This document shows positions 1 to 10,487 of a stretch of DNA of 64,000 nucleotides, piece after piece; within the stretch, counting starts at the first letter, position 1; each line of letters opens with the position of its first letter. The DNA is from Gloeopeniophorella convolvens (lineage: Eukaryota; Basidiomycota; Agaricomycetes; Russulales). A program made the position numbers and the translations under genes. Under the pieces are notes generated by a model. That model was not told where the DNA came from. It saw only the letters and a list, made by a program, of their open reading frames with translations, and searched no databases. The DNA is taken from positions 186,001-250,000 of the forward strand of contig WTXD01000023.1 in assembly GCA_022496205.1 (NCBI GenBank), in the 5' to 3' direction.

Positions 1-460
1 AACCATTGCCATCCCATCCTTGAAGTCCCGTCAACGCCGTGAAGAACTAGGCTGGCCCTCGAAAGTAGACTTACATATCAAAGAACGGGATGGTCGGTCG
101 GTCCAGGTATATATCTCCGCGTCGTTCGAGCAGGTCCTTCGCGGCTTGATGAGAGTTCAGAACGACAATCACGTCGCCGGGAACTTGGATAGAGATGACG
201 TCTCCTGCGGGGCTACATCAGCTAACGCGCAACAAATATCAAGTGTTGAATACATACCATACTGTTCACCCCATTTCGCATACTGGACCCAGGAGAACTT
301 CTTGGGAACGTCGAGCAGGTTTCCGATGAGGGGCAGACCCGTCGGACCAGGAGGGTACACAAGCCCTCTCCGCCTTCGGTGCTCGCCGAAGGCCTTCACA
401 AGGAACAGCAACGCTGTGAGCGCTAATACATCGGCGGCCGCCAGATAAGGGGCCGGCATG
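1..460 (-). CDS. Cytochrome P450, OrdA-like, N-terminal part (cut by window edge)
   Basis: Amino-terminal part of a microsomal P450 monooxygenase; the rest lies beyond the left edge. Exons 460..258, 204..75 and 18..1 are joined by introns of 53 and 56 bp with GT-AG ends. The first exon encodes a hydrophobic ER anchor (residues about 5-22), a basic stretch with four arginines, the proline hinge YPPGPTGLPLIG, and the segment KWGEQYG. The second exon carries the GDVISIQVPG and AAKDLLERRG segments typical of this family; the third begins with MGWQW. The start at 460 is the first ATG in frame before the anchor. Exon order and phases match the three other P450 genes in this window, so it is a paralogue. 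Heme and ExxR motifs cannot be checked. Substrate unknown. Confidence 0.9.
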
Positions 461-1296
461 ATATACCACGCGGCAAGAGACTGGAGGACAACGATGGGAG
501 CTGGCACGAGTTGCAGGGAGTAGATCGGGCCTTCAGCAGGTGGATCGGGCTTTATGTACCATCCGGGGTAGTGGCATTTAAGCGAAAAACTGGGGACGTA
601 CAAATTGGAAGTACGTATCATGCGCCCGCAGAGGCCGCAAGAACCCCCTCCCCGGCGTCTCCGAGTTTGCACGTTACAAATATACGCGCGGACACCACAA
701 ACCTTGAAGAACAGAACGCCCACCTACGCCCACTCGACACTGGAGCGAGAGACAGCGAAAGACTGATGGGTTAAACGAATGCATGGACGGGGGTTCTTGA
801 AGTGGTTAGTAAAAATAGGCGAGAGAACGGCTGACCGGGCTTTACGGGATCGAGATGATTCGGAAGCAATAAAATGGATTCTGGAACCTTACATGGCACA
901 GCTACCGGTCAAGAAGGGGCGCTGGGATTCATATTGCTATTACCGGTGAACAGGGGGTTGTCTTCAGAGTGACAGCATGATGGTACGCCGGGACGAGAGT
1001 AAGTCGAGACGAGCGAATCAGTCAATCAAACGTATACCACGTCCACAATGGGTGAAAATAGGCGAATGAGCAAATAGCCGCAAAATTGAAGCACCGTACG
1101 ACCATGCAGCGAAAGATATGCTCTGTAGCCAGAGGCTTGCGGGAGACGACGGAACCCTGCTATGATTGTAATGATTGCCAGAGTCGTCCACATCTGTAGG
1201 CCGCCTCAGCAAGGCAAGACCAAAAGTTGAAACGTCAGATTGAAGATACCTGCAGATAACCTCATGAAAGGTCATAGTTGGCTATATCGCCACGCT
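461..1296. other. Intergenic, two minus-strand P450 genes
   Basis: About 0.8 kb between the start of the left-edge P450 and the stop of the next one. It should hold the promoter of the first and the 3' flank of the second. I see no coding frame with domain or splice support and no RNA gene. Confidence 0.5.
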
Positions 1297-3432
1297 TTAC
1301 TCCATTGCACTCTCCGAGATCATCTCCTCTGCCCGGCGATCCCTCGGTGTGATTGAGCACTTGAACGGCAACGGGTTGCTGAATTGAAGAACGATAAGCC
1401 TTTGCCTCACAAAGGCAAGGTTCAGAGACCAAACGCACCTGACAACACCATCGGAGTACGCGATCTCAATAGGAATCTCGCGACCTTCCGCGTCCTTGGC
1501 CTTCCTGATGTTGAACGCAGCGAGCACGGATGCGAAGACGATGAAAAGCGTCCCATCGACGAAGTGCCGACCTGGGCAAACTCGCCGCCCAAACCCGAAC
1601 GCCGCGCTCAGGGCGGGATCGTCTCGTAGCTGTCCGTCAGGAGCGAGAAAGCGCTCTGGAATAAAAGCTTCGGGGTCCTCGTAATTCGCGGGGTCATGCA
1701 ATATCGCCCTGTGGAGGAAAATATTTAGGTAGAGAAGAACGAGGGATAAGCAGGACGTGCCATGCATTAGGGATGATGATGGAACCTAACAGGAATCAGT
1801 TCGCTGAAAGTTGAAAGGGCTAAAGAAGAGACCTTTCGGAATGAAATATCCTTGATAGATATCGTCTTCCATGCAGACATGCGGGAGAACTAAATGAACG
1901 AATCATGGTCATGTCAGGGAACTCTAGGTTTTAAACCCAGCACGTACTCAAAGGTGCGACCGGTCTCCAGCGAGTTACTTCTCTGCAAATTGCGTCGATA
2001 TATGCCAGCTGCGGGCGATCGCCAAAGTCAGGAAGTCGCGAACATCCTGTAACCGTATCAAGTTCTTTCTGTGCCCGTTCCTGCGCTTCGGGATGCAGTG
2101 CCATCGCGAGGAAGAACGTCGCAAGTGAAGAAACGGTCTTCGCGGAGCCCATTAGATAGGACCTCCGGTAGCGACATGCTGACCTACCGTGTCAGAGCCA
2201 GCTGTACGAAGGGCTGGTATTAGTGATCGCTAACGATGGTTTCGAGATGTCATACCCGCGTATACAGATCCTAACGCCTCTGCGATGATAGTTTCTGCAT
2301 GCTCTCGCTCCGGCCCGCTGGTGCCCTCGATTTCCTGGAGACATGCACGTGTCATTGATGGACGAGCAGACCCATCCGCCTACACGACGAGTCAGAGGCC
2401 TGCATCGCGGAGAAAAGATTATATGATGTAGCGCACTATGCCCTTCTTCACGAATCGGAACGGTTCATTGATCATCTCTTGTCCCATGGCTCTCGCCAGG
2501 CGCGCACGGGGCCAGTAGCTAAGGTAGGGGACCCAAGCGGGGATGTAACGCACTGATGTGGCAGTCACAGTCAAGTCTGATACCTAGTAAAGCCACAGGA
2601 GCAGGATCTCACGTATAGGGATATCATTGACCAGAACAGAGCCAGGGAGGGTGGCGTTTTGGCCGATGACATTCGCATCGTGTGCAATAGTGAGAAAACG
2701 GTCGTCGTGACCTGTTGCGTCGTATCCGTAGGTGACCGACATAATCATCTCCCCTTGCAACCTTTCAGATATAGTCAGTCAAAATCAGCACCGAAGTCGG
2801 AAGGATGACATACAAAGCTACATGTGAGCGAAATTCCTCCGGACTGCTAAGCAGACGAGCCAGGAAAAGTCGGGCTTTTGCTGTCTGCATGGGATAGTAT
2901 GTGCTTGCGACACTGGAGCGGAGGCCTCGCTCGAGGACCTTACGTCCTGCTCTCCAGCGTTCCCCGTATCGCGAGAGAGGACTGAACCACTCCCACCCCA
3001 TCCTAGCCAGGATTTGTGAGTGATGCAATAGTCAAAAGGCGTGCACGTACATCGAGATGAACGGGATATGAGGCCTGTCCGAGTACGTACTCCCTCGCTT
3101 GTCAAGCAAGTCTCTGGCCGTCGCAAGTGAGTGCAGAACGATGATGCGCTGTCCCAGAACATTGATTGAGACAATGTCACCTGCGAGGATCAGCAAGTTG
3201 TCGAGCCTGACTTGGAATGGATACACGTACCCCATTTGCGGGACCAATCCAGATATGTCAGCCAAGGGGCTTCTCTGGGTAGGTCAAAGATGTTGCCCAG
3301 GAGAGGAAGTGGCTTCGGGCCCGGAGGAACGGGAGGGTTGTTCGTAGATCGACTCTTGAGCACTAGGATGGCGAAAAAGACGAACAAAACGAGCGCAACG
3401 ACATCAAGAGTAGTAGGCTCGGTAAAGGCCAT
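1297..3432 (-). CDS. Cytochrome P450 monooxygenase, OrdA-like, complete
   Basis: Class II microsomal P450 (heme-thiolate monooxygenase using NADPH-P450 reductase at the ER). Twelve exons can be joined in frame from 3432 to the stop at 1297. Visible in order: N-terminal anchor (residues about 8-25), hinge NPPVPPGPKPLP, C-helix segment MGWEWF, I-helix AGSDTT with acid and threonine, K-helix ExxR (EVTR), the PERF loop, and the heme loop FGFGRRVCPGRHF with its cysteine ligand. All catalytic motifs are present, so it should be active. Two features of splicing stand out: the I-helix is interrupted between the two threonines, and the intron that follows NAW uses a GC donor at 1760. A TATA-like TATAAG lies about 40 bp upstream of the start (near 3472-3478, minus strand). 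Substrate is not predictable; such genes are highly expanded in wood-decay fungi. Confidence 0.92.
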
Positions 3433-4078
3433 GGTGGAGGGGATGTTACAGTGACGCTAACGTCGCGCACTTATATCTCCCGTCAGTGCCGCGGAAACAA
3501 ATGGTCGGATGGTGGGTGGTGATGGAGACCGGGTAGGCCATGCGGATTCGGACCCCCTAGGTGCGTACGGACTGCCCCATTGGGCAGATCAGCAGGTACC
3601 GTTGCATAGGCGCCAAGTGGGTGTTGCGGAGTGTTGCGGCTGCAAAATAGCGATAAGTGCTTCAGCAGGGTCACCGGTCACCGGCCACCGGCCACTGGCC
3701 TAGAGTTGAGCGTGGAGGCACGACCGACAAGCAAGGTGGTGCAACTCGAGGTGACGACCGAATGAACCTCTCGGAATTTCAAAAAGAGCCGAAAGAGCTG
3801 TGGGTCGCAGTGGCGGAGTGGTGGTCGTGAGTTGGCCGTGATGTAGTGATGCATGATGCATGATGTCGAGAAAGTTCTCTTCACTGTTCTGTTCAACGCG
3901 AGACGGTGATCTACCGTAGGCCGGCCGCAGAGCCGGCGCCCGTTGCCGCGGCGCGCGCCGAGAGGCGCCAAGGTTGCCCATTGGGAGGGGTTTGCTTAGT
4001 AAGCCAGACCATCTTCCGTCCAACCAACAACGCGCTATCCCGACTCTCTGACGCGCTTGTCCTCACTCCACCTTCAAC
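3433..4078. other. Bidirectional intergenic region, P450 / CWC15
   Basis: 646 bp between two divergent start codons, so it must carry both promoters. It contains a short imperfect tandem repeat of the unit ACCGGYC around 3669-3697. No coding sequence seen. Confidence 0.5.
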
Positions 4079-5048
4079 ATGTCCACCGCACACAGACCGA
4101 CATGGGATCCCGCGCAGGCAAAGGATGTCAAGGGTGGCTCGCGCCAGTTCTCTGTGCGCGATATGGCCGCGCACACGAAGCTCAAATTCCGGTTTGACTA
4201 CTTCCACTACCAACTGCAGTCGTCCACTTATGCTATTTTCCCAGGCAACCTGGTCAAACTTCTGTTGATGAAGTTCAAAAGCGCGACCTGCGCGCGGAGC
4301 TTATTGCGGCCGAAGCAGAGGCACGCGCGAAGAAGCGCAAGGCCGCAGGACTGCCAGTAGAGGATGAGGCCGCACCACTCGCAGCAATCGAAGACGGTGA
4401 GGCAAACAAACGGAGGAAGGTGCTACAGGAGGCGTTGGAAATGGATAAGGATGCAGATAGCGACGAGGAAGAGGAGGCAGAGGGCTCGAAGAAAGGTGAC
4501 GGGTACGCGACGTGTTTCCTTTCTCCATGATCACGTGCTCATGGCACAACAGCGACGAAGACGGCGAGGGCGATGATGATGATGACGATGACGACGACGA
4601 AGAAGACGACACCGCCGAACTGCTGCGCGAGCTGGAGAAGATAAAGCGCGAACGGGCAGCAGATAAGGCTCGCGCCGACCAGGCAGAAGCCGCGGTCACC
4701 GAAGCGGAGCGCGACGAACGGATTGCCACCGCAAATCCGCTGCTCAACCTTGCTGCCGCACTTGGCAACGCGCCTGGGATCAATACAACGGCAAAGGGTA
4801 CCTTTGCCGTCAAGCGACGGTGGGACGATGGTGCGTAGCGAAACCGTATGCGCTGGCTCGAGCTGACGGATCCGCTTAGACCTGATCTTCAAGAATCAGG
4901 CCGTGAGCGAGAAGGACAAGCCTCAAGGTGGCCAGTTCGTCAATGATCTACTCCGAACGGAATTCCACAAGTAAGTCTCTGCACCTTTCGGCGTCGCGAC
5001 GTCACTCATGCTGTCGTTAGGAAATTCATGTCGCGTTTCGTCAAGTAA
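4079..5048 (+). CDS. CWC15: Pre-mRNA splicing factor Cwc15/Cwf15
   Basis: Component of the Prp19-associated (NTC) complex of the spliceosome, nuclear. Exons 4079..4191, 4245..4502, 4553..4830, 4880..4970 and 5021..5048 splice to 255 residues, close to the family size. The N-terminus has the family signature TAHRPTWDPAQ and AHTKLKFRQPGQ; the C-terminus has DLIFKNQA, FVNDLLRTEFHKKF and ends with a lysine. Between them lies a coiled, charged region with a run of aspartates (residues about 127-140) and an EL/EK-rich coiled coil. All intron phases agree. It is a single-copy housekeeping gene sitting between P450 paralogues, with no functional link expected. Confidence 0.95.
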
Positions 5049-5661
5049 TCTCATCTTACATACCTCACATGTTGTATACACTGTATATCATTCATTCGCC
5101 TTTCTATCGTGCTCCACTGCTCCGAAGTTGCTTCTCCTATTACCATCAAGCGCAAGGCTGGGTATTCCTAGCTAGGCTCGCAATAGCCCGTGATTCGAGT
5201 CCGCCTCAGTTGCGCAGGGGGGCATCTTTTGTAAGCGGCGTTGGTTCCATAGGAAACGTTCACGGTGCCAGCGCCCATTGCCAGGTCCCAAGATATCCGG
5301 GTCGTGCCTGCGCGAGTTCGCGCTTGATCACTCCCGTAAGATCACTGAAGCTGTATTTATAGAAGCAGCTGGTGCTTCCGTGCATCGACCTGATCGGTCG
5401 AGTGTCGCCTCCGGTGCCTCTGGACATGAATGGGTACAAGTACGGCTGAGCGAGTTGACAACTGTTGAGAAGTTATGCGTCTCATTTGACCCAAGCATTC
5501 GGCGTGGCAGGGACGGAGATGTTCCTGAAATTCTGAGGTGATATCAATGACCACAGTAATCCCGCCAGACCCCATTGGTTTGCATCTACGACGACGTTTC
5601 TCGACCGCACAGAAGCAGCCCTGTGCCAACCACTAAGTAATCACCTGTCACACCCGCACCC
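5049..5661. other. Intergenic between convergent genes
   Basis: 613 bp separating the stop codons of CWC15 (plus) and the pseudouridine synthase (minus). It should contain both polyadenylation regions. No convincing gene. Confidence 0.5.
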
Positions 5662-7721
5662 TCAAGAGTCGCCTCGTTCCCACTCCCAACCCTCCGCCGC
5701 CCACGCCGGCATCTCCGTCTCAAACACACCAAGACTCGTCGTATACCGCAGCGCGTGCAAGAAGATGTACAGCCGCTCGGGAGGTGGATCCGGGTGCAGC
5801 GGCAGGTAACACTCGCCGCAGTACAGCGCGCCGCCTGTCTGCTCCTGCACGGCCGCCTGGGCTGCAGCCTGCTTCGCGCGGCCGACCTCGGTCGGCGCAT
5901 CTGGCGGCGGTGGGACACGCACACGTGGGTCCTCCGCACGCGGCGCGCCGGGTTCCAGCAAGGCCAGCGCCTCCTCTTCTGTGAGCTGGATCGGCTCGGG
6001 TGGTGGAGGCGGGTCGGCCAGGGCTTCGGTCGCGTCGGGTGCCTCAGCCACCCAGGCTGGCCCTCCGCGTTGCCGCCGGCTCTGCGGCGGCAGCTTTTGC
6101 TTCGGCATGCCGTGCGGGTGAAGCCGGCCCTTCGCCTTGAACACGACGTCGCGCCACCGGGACCAGTCCTCGTCTTCGTCCTTTCGAAGGGTTTGAGCTG
6201 GTGGGCTGCGGCGCTTGGACTGCGATGCGCGTACCTTCATGTTGCGCAAGCGCGTGATGACGCCCACGGCCTCGGCGGAGAGCGGCACGGGCGAGCCCAT
6301 TCCAATGTCGTGCCCTGTTTCGCGTGGGAGCAGGGATGGCGTTGGCGTTTGTAGTGGCGTCGGGGGCGCGGAAGACGGCACGGGAGTAGCGCGGGTCGAG
6401 TCTGCGACATCCGTTCCGACAAGGTGCTCAGGCACAGCAGGCGGTGCGCGTTCCTCAGATGGGATCACGTCGATTCCTCCCTTGCCGAGGCTCGGACCCT
6501 GCGTGAAGCTGTATTAGCAAGGGGAAAGAGCAATGGTTGTAGCCAGGTGGAGCGCACCCAGATCTTCGTCTCCGAGTATACGGGATCGTTGGCGATTGGA
6601 TATCCTAGGTATTGGAGATGAACGCGGATCTGGTGTGCTTGGGACATGTCAGCTGGAAGAGGCTTGTGGAACCAACGTCGATGGCCTACAGCGACCCGTA
6701 AGTGGGCGACCTGAGTCAAATTCCGTTGTAAATTCAAGTCGGCGGTACAAGAGACTGGCACATACAATGAAGTACACTTGTATCCGTATTCTTGTCATAA
6801 TGCAACCTAGTGAAGATGGTTTTCGCAGGCTAGACATTTTGGAAGTCAGCCAACAGAAACTCTAAGCACAAATATGCTTACTTTTCCTTCCGGATGCACA
6901 ATGTTCAAACCCATCTGACGGTCGACGGTGAGTAGAGGTTGGTCTACGACAACCTCCTCCGCCGGGAACTCGCCTGAGCAGCGCGCTATATACTCTTTCT
7001 TGACCTCACCCTGAACGAACTCCTGCGATATGACGTGTGCGCGAGCGGAGGACAACCCGAGGATCATCATTCCAGAAGTGAGACGATCCAATCGGTTCAC
7101 AGCTGAGTCGAGGTGAGAAATTGCGCAGGTGAGGGGCTTGGCTGGCCTCACTGTAGACCTTCTTGTACCCAAATTCGCGTTGTAGAATCTCGACAAGGGA
7201 AAGGTAAAAATAGCGGCCGGTCGCGTGCACAGGCTTGGAGAGTGTCAGACAGGTGTCATATGGATTGAGTAGTACACGCACGATGCTCCCTGGTTTGTCG
7301 ATCACGATGAATTCGCGCTCCCGGTCCTCGTGCAGAATCTTAACGGGAGTAGCCGTGACCGGCGGCTCATGGCGATGCACGATATTCTCGATCCGGTCCC
7401 CGTTCTTCACAACTGTGTCAGGCTTTGCAACCTTCCCGTTGATCGTCGTGACTCCGGATTCAAGAGCATATCTCTGCATAGATGTTGGTCAGCTCAAGCT
7501 CAGGAAGCATCGGCTGTAAGGAATCACACATAGTACTCGATCGAGCGATCACGGAATTCCGTGGAGACTATTTCGAGGATTTCCCGTTCGAGCCAGCGAC
7601 CCTTGGCCATGGTAGTGTAGGGATACCAGTAAGGTGCGATCTTGCGCAAGCCAGGACGGGCGGGCGCTGGCGCTGGCGCGGGTGCTGGGACGGCATCCGG
7701 CGCCATGGCGGCGAGAAGCAT
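5662..7721 (-). CDS. RluA-type tRNA pseudouridine synthase (Rib2/Pus9 group)
   Basis: Converts uridine to pseudouridine in RNA; the closest fungal relatives are Pus9 and the N-terminal half of Rib2/Pus8, which modify U32 of tRNAs. Eight exons: 7721..7530, 7473..7282, 7233..7152, 7102..6882, 6829..6766, 6711..6691, 6637..6558, 6498..5662, giving 562 residues. The S4-like part is [14 protein letters not shown]; the catalytic motif is NRLDRLTSG with the essential aspartate; further motifs are [14 protein letters not shown] and ANDPVYSE. The last exon encodes a proline-rich linker and a conserved tail with [12 protein letters not shown] and LHALRY. No deaminase motif is seen, so it is Pus9-like rather than a full Rib2. 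Exon 6 is only 21 nt. The frame is open to an earlier ATG at 7835, which would add 38 residues, possibly a mitochondrial presequence. Confidence 0.93.
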
Positions 7722-7835
7722 GCGACGAAAGACGTGTCGAAACTGGGTAGCGGGTGGTACAAGTATGAGGGGTAGGTGGACCTTATTCGTGTGGAAAGGG
7801 AAAACGGGTAGTGAGGATGCCACTTTGGCCGTCAA

Positions 7836-8314
7836 GGAAGTCAGACGACGCAGCTGGTCGGCGGACGGGGTCCCGGTCAGTCGGCAAGCTCAGGTTCACA
7901 TATATAGGTCTGCGTACCGCCAATTTTATTTTCCACGAACGTGGAGAGGAGTCTAACAAAGTTCCCTTGAGACCGGGTCCGGCTCTCTTGCTTGGAGTGT
8001 TCAGAGAGTTTGGTGCAAGTCGTGATCCAACTTGAAGGCTACGGCTGCGCCCGGGCCGGTGCTCGGAACCGCGCCTGCCAATTTTCTGAACCTGCCACTG
8101 GCACCGCCGGGTGACATTTCGGACTTGCTTCTACTACTAATCGTTCAGGTATTCACTGGGAGCTGAAGCAGCCACTTTATTCGCATAATACAAACTCTAT
8201 ATCGAATCAACAGGAACAGAAAACGGGACGTGTATTCATCAGGCATTCAACGAAGGCTATTCTCTTGCATTCACCCCGGATGTCATCCGAGGGTGCAGTT
8301 TGGAGGGTGCGTCC
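7836..8314. other. Intergenic, upstream of pseudouridine synthase
   Basis: About 480 bp between the most distal possible start of the pseudouridine synthase and the stop of the next P450, both on the minus strand. Nothing coding is visible. Confidence 0.5.
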
Positions 8315-10487
8315 TCAGGCAGCCATGTTGGCAGCTACAATGAGGTCCCTTGCTCGTTCATCGCGAGGAGCGATGCTGCATTTGAACTCAAAAGGGCGGC
8401 TTGAAAAGGGGGAACACTGTCAGTTCACTACCATGTATCCTTGATGCGTTCATTCGCACCTTGTGAGGGTTCCACTGTCTATCACTTTCACCGCGACTTC
8501 ATTTCCATCATCATCCTTTGGAAGACCGACGTCGAAGACAGCAGAGACGGAAGATGCCAATATGAAGAGCGTTGAATCAACAAAGTGGCGGGCAGGGCAG
8601 ATGCGCCTGCCGAAACCGAAGGCGGAGCTTAGCAGAGGGTCGTCTCGGACGGTCCCGTCTGGGTTGAGGAAACGCTCTGGCTTGAACGAGAAGGGTTCAG
8701 GGTAGGCGACGGGGTCGTGGAGCATTCCCCTGAGGAGAGCGTCGGGAAATTAATCGAGAGCTGCCAGGATTTGTGACACCCACCATGCATTGGCGATCAC
8801 CGTGGTGCCTGAGGGACCTCACATTAGACACGCATATAGGGGTGGTGAGTAGTAAGAAAGCAGACCTTTCGGTATGAAGTAACCTTCGTAAACGTCATCC
8901 TGAGTCGTTGCGTGCGGAACCCCTGGCCAAAAATGTGTCAACGCCCCACCAAATACCAGCAAGGCTACTGACCGACTGGCGTGGCCATCCTCCATCTCAA
9001 CGTTTCCTTACATAGAGCGTCGATATAAGGAAGGTCGGGGCGGTCCTCAAAGTTTGGAAGGCGCAACCCTCCAGTCACTGCGTCAACCTCCTTTTGGGCG
9101 CGCTTCTGAACTTCTGGGTGCAGGGCGAGAAGTCGGAAGAATGCCGAGATTGTCACAGATGCCTGTAATTTGGGTGTTCAATCCTCGCGTTATTAGCCAG
9201 GTAGTCCACCTTTCACTCACAGAATCCGACCCGGCTACGGACAGGGAGGTTGAGAGACAAAACGACGAAGGAATGGTGACTCACAAGTATACAACGATCC
9301 CAACACTGCGGCCAAGAGAGTCTCAGCTTGCTTCTTATCTGGTTCAGACATCTTCTCTATATCCTTCAGATTCTCGAGCGCCAGCGAAGAGCGTGCCGTG
9401 CCATTTTTCTGTTCAGACGAAGGGTATTAGTCAGAGCCACCTGCCAAGGGAAACGGGCGTAACGTACGAAGCCCTCTCTAACAAACTCCATTGGGTAGCG
9501 AAGTACGTCCTGTCCAGCGTTATAGCCCGCTTGTGCCGCGGGCTTGTAGCTGAGCCACGGCACCCAAGCAGGGATGTGCCTCACTATTCTCACAAAAAGA
9601 GTCATCAGAATCCACAACGTCACGAGGTGAAGTAATCCGCATACACAGGGGAATCTCATTGACGAGGACGGTCCCGGGCAAGAACGTGCTCCCAAGCTCG
9701 GCCATCTTCCTGGCGATTACGAGCAGATGGTCATCGTAGCTCTTGACATCATACCCGTATGAGAGTGACATCAGCACCTTCGACTGATACCTATCGCAGT
9801 GACCCACGAGACCGATGAGCACTGTATCATCGGACATCCGGGCGTCTTTTACTCACAATTCGATCTGGTGGAGGAAAGACTCGGGATCGGAGAGCAGCTG
9901 ACCAAGTAGCTCCGCGGTCTTAGCGATTTGCATTGGACGATACTGAGCCACCGCTCCCGTGCGAAGGTTCTGGTCAAGGATCTTTCGGCCTGCCTTCCAA
10001 AATTCGCTGTACCGCGTAGTGGGATGGAACCAGTCCCAACCCATCCTGGGAACGGTCGCGATGTCAGCCCGGCAGCCGAGTCGAAAAGACACTCGCAACC
10101 TACATCTGATAAAAGGGCATGACATGGCGATCCGAGTAAATATTCGCACGCTTCTCAAGCAGGTCCTTTGCTGCCTTCGGCGAGTTGAGGATTACCACGC
10201 GTTTCCCTAGGATCCGAACAGACATGATATCCCCTGAAGATCCTCGGAATCAGTCACAGGCAGCATTTCCGGTGTACCGTCTTACCGTATTGCTTTCCCC
10301 ACTCGGCGAACGTCAGCCAGGAGTAATCCCCTGGGAAACTAAGCAGACTTCCAAGTATTGGCAGCCCGCGCGGACCAGGAGGATAGGGAAAGCGGTTGCG
10401 CTTTCGCCTGTTGTTGAACGCGGCAACGAGGAGTATGACAGCTGCAAGAGCCAGTCCGTCTACGACGTTGAAGGATGTGAGAGACAT
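8315..10487 (-). CDS. Cytochrome P450, OrdA-like, with altered heme loop
   Basis: Microsomal P450 paralogue of the other three here, with the same exon layout. From the start at 10487: hydrophobic anchor (residues about 8-24), basic stop-transfer NRRKRN, hinge FPYPPGPRGLPILG, MGWDWF segment, K-helix KETLR, PERF, and a terminal exon (8399..8315) ending SIAPRDERARDL. The reading frame is intact. Two departures from consensus: the heme loop reads FGFGRRICPARHF, so the glycine two residues after the ligand cysteine is alanine, and the I-helix reads AGSDSA where the paralogues have AGSDTT, replacing the proton-relay threonine by serine. Both are conservative, so activity may be kept. A TATA-like TATTTATA lies near 10565-10573, about 80 bp upstream. 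Confidence 0.92.

Noticed and set aside
5175..5215. B-box-like GATTCGAGTCC
   Set aside because: No matching D arm or acceptor stem around it, so not a tRNA gene.
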